From the NCBI GenBank assembly GCA_030429545.1, contig JAUIFF010000007.1, forward strand, positions 310,001 to 374,000: a stretch of DNA of 64,000 nt, read 5' to 3'. Made by a program: the position numbers and the translations under genes. A model generated the notes under the pieces. The model worked only from the letters and a program-made list of their open reading frames with translations. It ran no database searches and had not been told where the DNA came from. This stretch comes from Polyangia bacterium. Its GTDB lineage: Bacteria; Myxococcota_A; Polyangia; Nannocystales; Nannocystaceae. Shown in pieces: positions 53,001 through 62,121 of this stretch. Each line of letters starts with the position of its first letter. Position 1 is the stretch's first letter.

Positions 53001-56000
53001 AGGTGGACCGCACCCTCCATACTCTCTCGCACTTGCGGCCGTACGTAGGTGCGGGCAAACCCGAGGAGCGCCCCGGTTACCGTGTCTTTGCGCCCCGCGG
53101 GGGTGAGCGTGTGCATCGCGTAGGTCGAGGCCATGGTGCCCAGCTTGCCGGTGGCATTGGCAAGTCGCGACTCGGCAGCCTTGAGCTTATTTGCATATGC
53201 ATCACGCTCAGATTCGAGTTGTTGCCGCCGACTCGCCGCATCGGCTGCGACTTTTTCGAGGTTGGCAAGCTCCGCCTGGGCGCGGGACAATGCCGATTTC
53301 GCCTGGGTCTCCTGGTCGCGGACCCGGGCAAATCCCGGCCCCTGCGTCCGGTGGGCAGCGGCCCAGCGGTGCATGTTGGTCACCGTCTCACCCTCGCACC
53401 AAACATTTCCCCACCACTGGCCACCACTGGCGGTTTGAACGAACTTGCGCCCGTGATCGCTACGATAGGACAGCAAGCAAATCGCACCATTTCGCGGAAT
53501 CGCACTACGGTCATTCAAGTTGTCGGGGTTGAGGATCTGAAACGCCTCATAGCTTTTGATATGGGGGAACTCTGCCCGCAGCCAATAGTAGTGTGTTTTT
53601 GACCACGATGCATTGGCGGCAATAAAGTACTTCCCCGTATGCCCCCGCAGGCCAACAAGGTCGCCATAGCGAACAACACCCTCCTGGGCCGGATTGCCCG
53701 CACTGTGAATCACAAAGTGCTCCCAGGCACCATCCTGCTGACGATTGCAGTGCACATCCTGCCCCTGCAGCGACAGGTATTGGTTGTTGTGCCCGTTGTT
53801 TCCGCGAATCGCAAGGGTGCCGCCGTAGGTCAGGCTTCGTTCCATCTCGACCCGGGCCGAGGTCGCGGCATTCGCCCGATTGCTGAGTTCCTGGACTTGC
53901 CTACGTTTGTCGCTGATCGCCTGGTTGTTTTGCGCCGGGCTGCGGGCCAGGGCCGCCACCCGCAGTGCGTGTTGTTGCTGCAGCCGTGCAACCTCCTGTT
54001 CCATGCCCGCAAGTGCCCCCCGTTCACGGATGTGCTTTGCGTGCTCGCCTGCCACCACCGGGAGTTTGAGCTTTTCGGTGTAGGTCCGTTCGGTAACGGT
54101 CGACTGCAACCGCTGCAGCCTGTGGTTTCGCAACAGCAACTGACTCCAATTGCCAAGCACGCGCAGGTCAAATGCCCGTAGTTGAGTGAGACCGCGGGGC
54201 GCTGTAAACCGTGCACTTGCACGTTTCCAACCATGACCTAAGTCGGTGACGTGGGCCGTGACTCCCTGCTTGGCTAACTTCGAGCCATCGAGTAGGTGCC
54301 CCCAATACAGGAACTCGATGCCACCTGCGTCACCCTTAAAGTCGACACTTTCGAGATATGTGCTGCGTTGTGCCGCGGCCACGAGCACCTGGCTTTCAAA
54401 GTTGGTCACCGGCGTCTTGCCGTCCTTGAGATGCCGCGAGATGGTCCGAATCGCGGGGTATACCTCCTTGACGGCAAGGTCGACGCCATGGATCCCGCGG
54501 TCGCGCACACGGCCGCCTTCGACCCCCTGTAGTGGCCAGAACACCATGAGTTGATATTCCCGCCCGGACATTCGCGCCTGGAGGTTGGCCTTGACTTCAG
54601 CCTCGGTCCGCGCGCACGCCCAGATCCGGAAGTCGGTGAGGTCGCCCTCGAAATAGTGGGTGCCCGAGCGGCCGATGTTCATCACACCATCGCCGAGAAA
54701 TGGGCTGCGAGCCTTGTCGGAGGCGACCTTGGTACCATCGCGGTAGATACAACGGGTGCCCGTTGTGACGTCGTAGGTGCAGCACCAATGGTGCCACTGC
54801 GAATCCGCCAGTCCAGCGGCGGTATTGAGGTCATCGCTATAAAACGCAAACGTAAACATGCCATTGTCGCGAAAACCGACGTGGAGGCATTTGTGCTCAA
54901 AGTAGGACCCCTGATGCAGAATAAAGGAGTGGCGTTGCGCACCCTGGCGCCGCGCCCAAAACTCGATCGTAAAACTCCGGTTTTTGAGCACAATATTGCC
55001 AGTGGTTTCGGCCAGACTTTGGGGGCCAAAATTGAGGCCTTGGCGCTGGACCGGAGCCGGCGACTCCACGCTGTTGCTCGCGCGGCTATCCACACGATCG
55101 AGTAGGTCGGCGGGCAGCAAAATCGTCTCGTTCTTCTCTAGGCGGAGCTGGTCGACCCCGGCCTGCGAAACCCGTGACAACGTCCCATCGGTGGCGACGG
55201 CAAAAGTCGCCGTCGCAACCTTACCATCGTCCCCGGTCGGCACCGCGAGCATCACCCGCTTGCTCACCCGCAGTAGTTGCTTGTTACCGTCGGGTCCCTC
55301 GACCTCACGGTGGACGTCGTAGCAGGTGGCGCTCGGAGGAGCCGTGGGTGTGAGCGCTTGATTGTCGGGCCCCAACAGCTCGAGCTTGGTCGTCAACAGG
55401 CCGGGAACCTGGCGATATTTTGGCGCTGCCGCGGCGCCTTCGACCACGGTTTGATCATACAAATCGATCCCGTCGGCCGTGCTTTGAAACGAAGTCACAC
55501 GAAAATGCTTGGCCGCAGTATCCCAGGCAAATATGTGCCAGCGAGCCCGCTCGTGGTCGATCGTGGGGACGACAACCGCGGCAAAGTTTCCATTTTCAAG
55601 GTTTGAAACCTGACGCAGCTCGAGGCTTGGTGCCAAAAAGAACTGGCCGTCGGCATCGCGAAAATCACAGGAATCGAGCACCTTTGGACCGGTCGCGGCG
55701 ACCGGCTCATAGCGCTTTCGACTGCGTCGGTAACGAACCTCGAGCGAGCGATTGAGGCGACTGGTTTCGAGGTCAAGGACAAACCTGTCGACAAGCAATG
55801 TCCCACGCACCGACTGCCGAAGTACATATAGCCGCTCACCATCGGAAATCGCTTGGACGCCGGCGAGCGCACTATCTTTGTGGCTGTTATAAACCGAGCA
55901 CATCAGTGGATGGATGCCATCGGCCTTCTCGCGCTTCTCGACCGAAGTATCGGGTTTTTCGTTGGGTAATTGGAGGAAGCGCCAGTCATGCCAGTTTTCG

Positions 56001-56332
56001 GTTTTGGTGTGGTTGGCAACCGCGAGGAGCTTGGATTGATGCTTCTCGACCACGGCCTTGGTCAGCCGCTGCTCGAGCGCCGCAATATAGGTAGCTTGTG
56101 TTGTATATTGTTTCCCTAATATATCGTTGAGTTTGTCGCCAACATCGAGACCTTGGGCCTTAAGCGTGCCGCGGTCGATCCCATCAAGCCGGTAGTACAA
56201 AAACTCGACCTTGGGTTCGGCACGCTGAACCGAGTAATAAATGGCCCGTTTCTTATCGATACCAAACAGGATGTTGCGACCCGTATGAGTCGCAGAAGTC
56301 AGGTGGAGGTAGGGTGCGCTTTTCGTGCTCAT
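50033..56332 (-). CDS. Giant LamG-repeat protein with fascin-like and beta-rich C-terminal regions
   Basis: 2099 residues from ATG 56332 (AAAGGA eight bases upstream). Order: N-terminal beta-rich domain (1-420); LamG-3 domain 1 (432-600: IEFWARRQGAQ, WHHWCCTYD); beta-rich linker; coiled coil (770-825); a fascin/beta-trefoil-like part (830-990: YLSLQGQDVHCNR, VRYGDLVGLRGHTGKYFIAA); coiled coil (1000-1065); LamG 2 (1140-1315: VTIEVWFKWEG, WVHVACVYGG); LamG 3 (1352-1525: FTVELWARCD, WHHWACVYDRE); and a 550-residue C-terminus with alternating Ser/Thr strands (VEFKVSESSTTTFDMSLATG, HVLGGSFSVDVGAGAKFQWN) and ADIFVLRLR. No signal peptide or lipobox. LamG domains bind glycans or proteins; the overall design resembles large secreted toxins or cell-surface proteins but the role is unknown. 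Three palindromes lie in it. Divergent from the ECF sigma gene. Confidence 0.93.
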   Translation of the reverse strand: MSTKSAPYLHLTSATHTGRNILFGIDKKRAIYYSVQRAEPKVEFLYYRLDGIDRGTLKAQGLDVGDKLNDILGKQYTTQATYIAALEQRLTKAVVEKHQSKLLAVANHTKTENWHDWRFLQLPNEKPDTSVEKREKADGIHPLMCSVYNSHKDSALAGVQAISDGERLYVLRQSVRGTLLVDRFVLDLETSRLNRSLEVRYRRSRKRYEPVAATGPKVLDSCDFRDADGQFFLAPSLELRQVSNLENGNFAAVVVPTIDHERARWHIFAWDTAAKHFRVTSFQSTADGIDLYDQTVVEGAAAAPKYRQVPGLLTTKLELLGPDNQALTPTAPPSATCYDVHREVEGPDGNKQLLRVSKRVMLAVPTGDDGKVATATFAVATDGTLSRVSQAGVDQLRLEKNETILLPADLLDRVDSRASNSVESPAPVQRQGLNFGPQSLAETTGNIVLKNRSFTIEFWARRQGAQRHSFILHQGSYFEHKCLHVGFRDNGMFTFAFYSDDLNTAAGLADSQWHHWCCTYDVTTGTRCIYRDGTKVASDKARSPFLGDGVMNIGRSGTHYFEGDLTDFRIWACARTEAEVKANLQARMSGREYQLMVFWPLQGVEGGRVRDRGIHGVDLAVKEVYPAIRTISRHLKDGKTPVTNFESQVLVAAAQRSTYLESVDFKGDAGGIEFLYWGHLLDGSKLAKQGVTAHVTDLGHGWKRASARFTAPRGLTQLRAFDLRVLGNWSQLLLRNHRLQRLQSTVTERTYTEKLKLPVVAGEHAKHIRERGALAGMEQEVARLQQQHALRVAALARSPAQNNQAISDKRRQVQELSNRANAATSARVEMERSLTYGGTLAIRGNNGHNNQYLSLQGQDVHCNRQQDGAWEHFVIHSAGNPAQEGVVRYGDLVGLRGHTGKYFIAANASWSKTHYYWLRAEFPHIKSYEAFQILNPDNLNDRSAIPRNGAICLLSYRSDHGRKFVQTASGGQWWGNVWCEGETVTNMHRWAAAHRTQGPGFARVRDQETQAKSALSRAQAELANLEKVAADAASRRQQLESERDAYANKLKAAESRLANATGKLGTMASTYAMHTLTPAGRKDTVTGALLGFARTYVRPQVRESMEGAVHLSFPDSGGRLRTCNYDAVSDQWQRVDRGASLRLAHTQAVIPHNSRYQMTAVTIEVWFKWEGHGSELGFLTAKGTEELEVHVGGANRDAWLRFIPTSGIYIDTDTNELVPGQWVHVACVYGGTPGTGEIYVNGVCKTHRRTNLNYTPKSTTQPLLLGSRPGNVGQLRGQMQELRLWDVALTGEEIRAGMHFQATGDEPGLVGYWPLTEGTGTVLHDHSSAKNHGQLGTAKFFPSNTPMGRVPTKAMVFAANHKVTGLPAIDVANKSFTVELWARCDTLHPGLQGLVFQGSNGRDSCLHLVFMPNNKFSFRFWANDLDVATPTDTSWHHWACVYDREHNLRTIYCDGQQVAQDRPPSMYRGSGAFELGHYQGSSLVGQMADVRVWSEARSPAQIRQHMHLRLRGDEPRLLGYWQLDGVVEGKLRGKDGSVQGAVVGATSEVAPDLPVSTVEALVEGEFDSIAQEAGNKVAHLRRMHAWSTGQEVVCATGQRVDILEMRWLGNAQMKPTLLGYIEGAPPVPSENLTVESDYRGASTVEFKVSESSTTTFDMSLATGADLKMKAEVGAATNIAAGVALGVNAFEQANVLAVGQGMLDVSGRFTWDFARSGTTTHTTSEALSLKGARETTPQFPALGHRYVPKNVGYATVISSLADIFVLRLRASKRMVSYRVAPVKDVPPDINTVTFLINPNYTLNGSLDGQVGSQPADKQLYGHIPAARAQYGSAVEASYFRLHEAYALRDAIERSNRSIEALSVNLRSDLLEQTRQPATTNLSGSSDKNKEAAGKQSKQGMQTIASQKNKVTAAKPPSIDKLIAQTPKGNIVNSYVWDGDGGLRGQTQAFATSWKHVLGGSFSVDVGAGAKFQWNGFGAGFLFDFMVSAHLSMSFTNTTEKSRAMELNVGLSCENRDITDNQDRPLHPGEKVDRYRFMSFALQASTHHFNDFFDRVVDPVWLRSNDEEAVLLRQLDRTKPNQAWRVLHRVTFVERPSTGGT

Positions 56333-56586
56333 GACTGTCCTTTTCTCAAATGCCGCCCGGCAACATGGTTCACCGGGCATCATCCTCATGAGAGAAGGTG
56401 TCGTCTGTCGACAAATCCCCTAGTCCAGATGGCAAGTTTTTTCGCGCCTAGACCGGCTGGCCGGCCGGTCTACCTTTTTATATACAATAGAATGCGGGCG
56501 CTTTCCTAACCGAACGATTCTGGGCACAGGCGGGTGTAAAAGCTCCTGTACCCGTGGGCCTCAGCTGCTACCATCGACGTCTCGCT
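56333..56586. promoter_or_regulatory. Divergent promoter region with a perfect inverted repeat
   Basis: 254 bases between the LamG and ECF sigma genes. TAGACCGGC (56449-56457) and GCCGGTCTA (56464-56472) form perfect nine-base arms with a six-base loop; a T5 and TATATACAAT follow. It could be an operator shared by both genes or a rightward terminator. Confidence 0.5.
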
Positions 56587-57147
56587 GTGAGCACCGAGAT
56601 TCAACGCCTTCTCTGCGAGGTGGCCCAAGGGTCATCTGAAGCAGTCGACGCACTGTTGCCACTTGTCTACGACGATTTGCGTGGACTTGCCGGTCACTAT
56701 ATGCGGCGCGAACGCGCCGACCATACCCTCCAACCGACCGCCCTTGTACACGAGGCCTACCTGCGACTGATGCGTTCTGCCAAGGTACCGTGGACCGACC
56801 GCGCCCACTTTCTCGCGGTCGCTTCCCGGGCCATGCGACAGATCTTGATCGAGCACGCCCGCCGCTGCCAAGCTGCCAAGCGCGGCGGCAAAGGCCCCGA
56901 GCGAGTCACCGTTGTGTGGCCACGCGCGGAGGAGCCCAGGGACGTGATTGTTGACCTGCTCGCCCTCGACGAAGCACTCAACGAACTCGCGCGCCTCCAC
57001 GCCCGGCATGCCAGGGTTGTGGAGCTACGCTTTTTTGGGGGGCTCACCATCCCAGAAACCGCACATGTCCTCGGAGTCAGCTCTTCAACCATACAAAACG
57101 ACTGGGCAATGACACGGGCATGGCTCGGCGATCGTCTGCGCAAATAG
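56587..57147 (+). CDS. ECF-type sigma factor (TIGR02999 group)
   Basis: 186 residues from GTG 56587 (ATG-like starts upstream give poor sequence). Region 2: EAVDALLPLVYDDLRGLAGHYMRRE, then LQPTALVHEAYLRLM, the hallmark of the TIGR02999 'ECF subfamily' group, and WTDRAHFLAVASRAMRQILIEHARRC. Region 4: RVVELRFFGGLTIPETAHVLGVSSSTIQNDWAMTRAWL, a helix-turn-helix. This group is typical of myxobacteria and planctomycetes and is usually encoded beside a Ser/Thr kinase, as here: the kinase starts 95 bases downstream. No anti-sigma factor is seen, so the kinase probably controls it by phosphorylation. The LamG gene, divergent from it, is a candidate target. Confidence 0.93.
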   Translation: MSTEIQRLLCEVAQGSSEAVDALLPLVYDDLRGLAGHYMRRERADHTLQPTALVHEAYLRLMRSAKVPWTDRAHFLAVASRAMRQILIEHARRCQAAKRGGKGPERVTVVWPRAEEPRDVIVDLLALDEALNELARLHARHARVVELRFFGGLTIPETAHVLGVSSSTIQNDWAMTRAWLGDRLRK

Positions 57148-57242
57148 ACGCAGGTTCACTGCGCGCAAGCGTTCGCCACCGGCGTGGTAGGATTTTTCCG
57201 TAGCGGTCGCGCACCTGCCCCAACAGTCCTCGGTAGTGGGTA

Positions 57243-60200
57243 ATGGCAATGACCCCCGAAGCGTACGAACGCATCTTTGAGATCTTTACACGTGCCCGGG
57301 AGCTCCCGCCGCAGGCACGCCTGGCGTTTGTCGCTCGCAGTTGCCAACATGACCCGCATATACACGAGAAAGTACTCGGCCTGCTCGATCGGGCAGATCA
57401 AACCAATGCTACGACGGCGGGCCGCGAGGCCGTTGGTGCGCTCGCACAGGTGCTCACAACAACCCCCGAGGAGTCTGCCCCACCCACGCAACTCGGCCGA
57501 TTTGTCGTGTTGCGAAAGCTCGGTAGCGGTGGCATGGGTACCGTTTATCTGGGCTACGACAACGACCTCGATCGCAAGGTCGCGCTCAAAGTCCTGCATG
57601 CCCAACTCGTCGACCAAACTGAGGCTTCTGTACGGATGCAACGTGAAGCCCAGGCCATGGCGAAGTTGGCACACCCCAATGTTGTACGTGTATTTGAGGT
57701 CGGGCTTGACGACAATCGCATTTTTGCGGCGATGGAGTTTATCGACGGTGAGACCCTGGCTGCCTGGCTGCGACGCCACGGGCCTCCGACCGCTCGCGAC
57801 GACGTCGACCGTCGCCTCAACATGGTCTATCAGGGAGGCGAGGGCCTTGCTGCTGCCCACGCGCAGGGTATTATCCACCGCGACTTCAAACCCGACAACA
57901 TTCTTTGTGACCAACAGGGGGGTATCCACGTCGCCGATTTTGGCCTCGCCCGCCAGGAACATGGGGGCCTGCGACAAACCCATGCAGACGGGAGCGAACC
58001 CGACGGGGAAGCACCAGCGCTTGCCTGTGACGTGACGATTTCGCGGGCGATCCTCGGGACCCCGGGCTACATGGCCCCCGAGCAAATCGCCGGCGGGGAC
58101 CTCGATGTACGTACAGATATCTTTGCATTTTGCGTCACCCTGTATGAAACGCTCTATGGCGTGCGGCCATTTGCAGGCAATGACGTTGGCACGCTCGCCC
58201 GCGCGATTGCAGGGCAGGAGATCCTGCCCCCACCTCCGGACACATATGTTGATACATGGATTTTCCAACACATCCGCCGCGGTTTGCATGCCGATCCACA
58301 ACTGCGCTGGCCGTCGATGCGGGCGCTGCTCGATGCCCTGTCCGACAACCCCATCCAACGCCGCCGCCGGCGACGACAATGGCTCGTTGGTGTTGGCCTA
58401 ATGGCCGGACTTGCCATTGCCGGCTATGTCGCTATTCACGACATCCTTGCCGCCCGTGATGTCCAAGTGGCGCAGAATAAAAAACACACTCGGTCTGCCC
58501 AAAAACAGCGAGATGTGGCCCGAGCAACTGCTGCGGAGGCTGCGATGCGTGCCCGCGACCACCTGCGTATGGCCGTGTTGCGCGACGCTGTCGACCCAAC
58601 CACGCGTGTATTGATTTTGGCGGAGGTTGAGGCCCCCGACAAAACCGAAGGTTTCGTCAACACGGCCCGCGCGCTCCTGCAAACGCCAGTCAGTCGGGCA
58701 ATCGTGCGGGGCAATGGCAGCCCTATCCTGAGTTTGAACTTTCTCGATCGGGGCCGGTATCTCGCTATCCATTCGCGGGATGGCCGGATGCAGGTGGTTC
58801 GCCACGACGGACAGGGCCCGGCCGCAATACTCGAGCTAGGCGAGGGTCATGGCAATGCCGTTAGGCTTGGGGAGCACCGCCTTGCCGTACCCATGGCCAA
58901 CAAAAAAATTGGCGTCTTTGAGTTTGAGCCAACTGCCGACAAACCATTGCGCCGACTACAAACACTCAACGTTCCGTTTGTGGCATCGTACCTCGACGTC
59001 GACCCGAGCTATCGGCGCCTGGCCGCAATCGACGAACAAACCTCCGATGCAGTGGTGTTTGACCTCGAGCATGGAAATAGGCTTGGAACGTTTCCGTGTA
59101 GCGACAATGGCCTTTGGCACGCCGACCTCAGCCCAGGCGGGCAAAACCTCGTCCTCACCTCGAATAAGTGGGAGGTTTGCTACGCGTCGGTCGACAACCC
59201 CAATGCATCGACCCCCGCACCACGCCGCGGGACCGGCGTGTTTCACCCGAACGATCCCGCAAACATGCTGCTAATTGGCGGCTCTGGGGCAGCGTTGTGG
59301 TCGGGACAGCAGGCCGCCCCAGCAAAGCCATTATTTTCCGCGACCGATATGTTTACCTGGACCGTCGACCCTGGCGGACAATTCGTTGTCGGAAACAACC
59401 CACAAGGCCAGATCACGCGCTACCCCCTCAATGGTACGCCCACCATCGATTATGGCGTTGGTGGGCGGGGGTTTGGTTCGGTCGAAGTCTCCCCCGATGG
59501 GGCCTGGATCGCAGCTATCGACCGCCAGGAAGTTGTTGTATGGGCAACCAATACACCTGAGCGTCGAGCGACCCTCGCACTGCCCGAAGCCGACCGCTCG
59601 ACCCTTGTCTTTAGCGACGGCGGCGAGCGGCTCGCATCTGCCAGCCGCTGGGGAGATGTGCACATTTGGGAGCTCGCAGCCATCGAGCCGCGCCACCATC
59701 TCACCGCGGGAGACGCGGTGATTCACGAGATCGCCGCAGCTGCGGGAACGATGGTGACAACGCTTGCCAACGACGAGGTCGTCTGGTGGCAGACCGACCG
59801 CACCACCCCGCTACACCAACTTTCACACCCCCAAAGTGTTGTCCCCGCAGTCAGCGACGACGGTCGAATCGGCGTTGTCGGGATCGACTCGGGCGACGTT
59901 CTCGTCGGCACCCGGGACGGAACAACAACATGGCTCAAGGGACATTCTGGCGTCGTATGGAATTTTGACTTCTCCCCCGACAACAAGTGGCTCATCAGCG
60001 GTAGCGAGGACGCATCGGCAAGGGTTTGGAACCTTGAAACCCAGGAGGCACAGTACATCCTCAACGGCCATCAAAGCCCCCTGAGTAACGTCTCGCTCGG
60101 ACCCCGCGGACATCGGGCTGCAACCGTCGGTGACGATGGTAGCCTGCGCCTGTGGGTACTTGGCGACAACCCGACCCCTGTTGCCACCGAGCTGCACCCA

Positions 60201-60878
60201 CCCAACCCGCTGGGCATTGCTCGGACTTCATTTAGCCCCGATGGCCGCTGGCTCCTTGCGCACTCCCATGGGACGACCGCATACCTTTGGGACCTGTCGA
60301 GCCGGCGGCCTGAACCACTGGCGCACACCGGTGTCCTGACCCAAGCCTGCTGGGACCCGCAAGCCCGGTGGTTTGCCACCGCTACCCGGGATGGTGTGGT
60401 CCGCCTTTGGGACCCGCAAACCCGTGACGTCCTAGCGGAACACCGCCACCCACGGGCCGTCGAACAGCTGCGGTGTGCACCCGACGGCAAGCACTTCGCC
60501 ACGACTTCGGCCGGGGTTGTCCGGCATTTTTTGGTGGGCTCGACCGGGGCCGACCAGCTCAATGTGGGCCCGCACCTCGAATCGATTGCCTATACACAGG
60601 ATAGCCAGGGTCTGTACTACGGCACCCGCGACGGCATTGTCTCGCGCTGGACCCCACTGGCCCGCCTGAGCACGCCCGACGCGCTGCTTCGTGAGCTTCG
60701 CAAAGCCACCACGGCCTGTCTGACCGCGCACCAGCGACAGTGGATCCTGCGCGAGCCCCGGGCACTCGCACAACAACGTCTCGCCTCGTGTGAGCGCTCG
60801 TTTGGCCGCGAGCCCACAACCCATGCAAGTACCGCGGCAGCCCCTTTTGCGGCTAGCCCAACAGCGAGCGCCCGATGA
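57243..60878 (+). CDS. Membrane Ser/Thr protein kinase with WD40-like propeller (sigma-factor partner)
   Basis: 1211 residues. The short N-terminal part (1-60) matches the leader of ECF-linked kinases (YERIFEIFTRARELPPQARLAF). Kinase domain about 85-370: GSGGMG 94-99, Lys116 (VALK), HRDFKPDN 212-219 (HRD intact), DFG 232-234, APEQ 278-281. Basic RRRRRR and a membrane helix 380-397 follow, then a periplasmic propeller (about 480-1165) with degenerate WD blades (FSPDNKWLISGSEDASARVW, FSPDGRWLLAHSHGTTAYLW, APDGKHFATTS). Likely senses a periplasmic cue and phosphorylates the adjacent sigma factor. TGTACGTACA (58106-58115) lies in the conserved kinase VRTDIFAF segment. The last 26 bases overlap the opposite acyl-CoA dehydrogenase gene. 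Confidence 0.96.
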   Translation: MAMTPEAYERIFEIFTRARELPPQARLAFVARSCQHDPHIHEKVLGLLDRADQTNATTAGREAVGALAQVLTTTPEESAPPTQLGRFVVLRKLGSGGMGTVYLGYDNDLDRKVALKVLHAQLVDQTEASVRMQREAQAMAKLAHPNVVRVFEVGLDDNRIFAAMEFIDGETLAAWLRRHGPPTARDDVDRRLNMVYQGGEGLAAAHAQGIIHRDFKPDNILCDQQGGIHVADFGLARQEHGGLRQTHADGSEPDGEAPALACDVTISRAILGTPGYMAPEQIAGGDLDVRTDIFAFCVTLYETLYGVRPFAGNDVGTLARAIAGQEILPPPPDTYVDTWIFQHIRRGLHADPQLRWPSMRALLDALSDNPIQRRRRRRQWLVGVGLMAGLAIAGYVAIHDILAARDVQVAQNKKHTRSAQKQRDVARATAAEAAMRARDHLRMAVLRDAVDPTTRVLILAEVEAPDKTEGFVNTARALLQTPVSRAIVRGNGSPILSLNFLDRGRYLAIHSRDGRMQVVRHDGQGPAAILELGEGHGNAVRLGEHRLAVPMANKKIGVFEFEPTADKPLRRLQTLNVPFVASYLDVDPSYRRLAAIDEQTSDAVVFDLEHGNRLGTFPCSDNGLWHADLSPGGQNLVLTSNKWEVCYASVDNPNASTPAPRRGTGVFHPNDPANMLLIGGSGAALWSGQQAAPAKPLFSATDMFTWTVDPGGQFVVGNNPQGQITRYPLNGTPTIDYGVGGRGFGSVEVSPDGAWIAAIDRQEVVVWATNTPERRATLALPEADRSTLVFSDGGERLASASRWGDVHIWELAAIEPRHHLTAGDAVIHEIAAAAGTMVTTLANDEVVWWQTDRTTPLHQLSHPQSVVPAVSDDGRIGVVGIDSGDVLVGTRDGTTTWLKGHSGVVWNFDFSPDNKWLISGSEDASARVWNLETQEAQYILNGHQSPLSNVSLGPRGHRAATVGDDGSLRLWVLGDNPTPVATELHPPNPLGIARTSFSPDGRWLLAHSHGTTAYLWDLSSRRPEPLAHTGVLTQACWDPQARWFATATRDGVVRLWDPQTRDVLAEHRHPRAVEQLRCAPDGKHFATTSAGVVRHFLVGSTGADQLNVGPHLESIAYTQDSQGLYYGTRDGIVSRWTPLARLSTPDALLRELRKATTACLTAHQRQWILREPRALAQQRLASCERSFGREPTTHASTAAAPFAASPTASAR

Positions 60879-62061
60879 TCAACTTTTGGATCTCGGTGGT
60901 GCCCTCGTAGATTCGCAGCGCCCGGATTTCACGGTAGAGGCGTTCGGGCACCTGACCAACCGTAACCCCGAGGCCACCGAGGCTTTGCACGGCGCGGTCG
61001 ATCGCGCGTTGGGCCGACTCGGTTGCGAACATCTTGGCCATCGCCGCCTGGTCGGGGCTGGCCTGTCCGGCATCGCGGGCAGCCGCTGCCCGGTAGACAA
61101 GCAGTTGGGCGGCGAGATGGTCGGTGGCGACGTCGGCCATGGCAAACTGCAACCCCTGCTGAGCGGCGAGCGGCTTACCAAACTGGACCCGGGTTTTGAG
61201 GTGATTGCTTGCAACTGCAATGGCTTCGTCGGCCAACCCGAGGGCCGCCGCGCCCACACTCACACGAAACACATCGAGGTTGCCAAGGGCGATCCGCAGG
61301 CCCTGCCCATGGACACCTAGGCGATGCTCCGCCGGTACCTTGACGCCCTCAAAAAACAACTTGCCGATCGGGTGTGGCGCTATCACCCGCGTCGGCTCAA
61401 CCCGCAAACCCGGAGCGTCGCCCGGCACCCAAAATGCTCCAAACCGCGGCTTAGAAGCATTCTTGTCGACCTCGCGGGCAAACACGACATAGCTGTCGGC
61501 GATCCCGGCATTCGAGATAAAGCACTTGTTTCCGTGTAGTAGCACGCTTTGATCGGGCTGGGGCTCGGCGGTTGTTTGCATCGATTTGATGTCCGACCCG
61601 GCCTGCGGCTCGGTCAATGCAAATGCACAGATCGCCTGCCCGCGGGCAACCTTGGGCAGCAACTCGGCCTTGAGCGCCTCACTGCCGGCCAGCGCCACCG
61701 GGTATGAGCCGAGGCCCTGCATGACAAATGCGGTGTCGAGCGCCCCGCTTACACGACTGAGCCACTGCCGCGTGAGGCAAATCGCGAGCGAGGAAACCGT
61801 GTCGCTTTGGGGCGTACCGGCCCGTTGCGGTTGGCTGCGATAGGCCGCCGGCACCATCAGGTCGAGCAATCCGGCCTCGGCCAAATGCTGCACATACATT
61901 TTTGTTGCCGCGCCCTCATCCCCCGGGATATCGAGCCCCCGCACCACATCACAGAGGCGTTCAAGCCGACGTTCTAGGGCTTCCCATGTGGGGCGTTGAG
62001 CAGCGAGAAACCCGAGGTTGCGGGCACAGACTTGCGGACTGACAAAGGCGGGAGCGGGCAT
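60853..62061 (-). CDS. Acyl-CoA dehydrogenase
   Basis: 402 residues. ACAD fold with the FAD-contact segment CAFALTEPQAGSD and the second signature QFGKPLAAQQGLQFAMADV, and the catalytic base Glu in IYEGTTEIQK near the C-terminus (short-chain type position). The flavoenzyme oxidises an acyl-CoA alpha,beta-bond and passes electrons to ETF. It starts 60 bases downstream of the enoyl-CoA hydratase gene and both read leftward with RidA, so they form one operon. The 3' end overlaps the convergent kinase by 26 bases. Three palindromes (61210-61219, 61618-61627 and 61889-61898) lie inside. Confidence 0.94.
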   Translation of the reverse strand: MPAPAFVSPQVCARNLGFLAAQRPTWEALERRLERLCDVVRGLDIPGDEGAATKMYVQHLAEAGLLDLMVPAAYRSQPQRAGTPQSDTVSSLAICLTRQWLSRVSGALDTAFVMQGLGSYPVALAGSEALKAELLPKVARGQAICAFALTEPQAGSDIKSMQTTAEPQPDQSVLLHGNKCFISNAGIADSYVVFAREVDKNASKPRFGAFWVPGDAPGLRVEPTRVIAPHPIGKLFFEGVKVPAEHRLGVHGQGLRIALGNLDVFRVSVGAAALGLADEAIAVASNHLKTRVQFGKPLAAQQGLQFAMADVATDHLAAQLLVYRAAAARDAGQASPDQAAMAKMFATESAQRAIDRAVQSLGGLGVTVGQVPERLYREIRALRIYEGTTEIQKLIIGRSLLG

Positions 62062-62121
62062 GTATTGTACTCGTGCGTGGCCAGGTTTTTGGTTGCTTGT
62101 GCATGCTTTAGGCGCGTGGAC

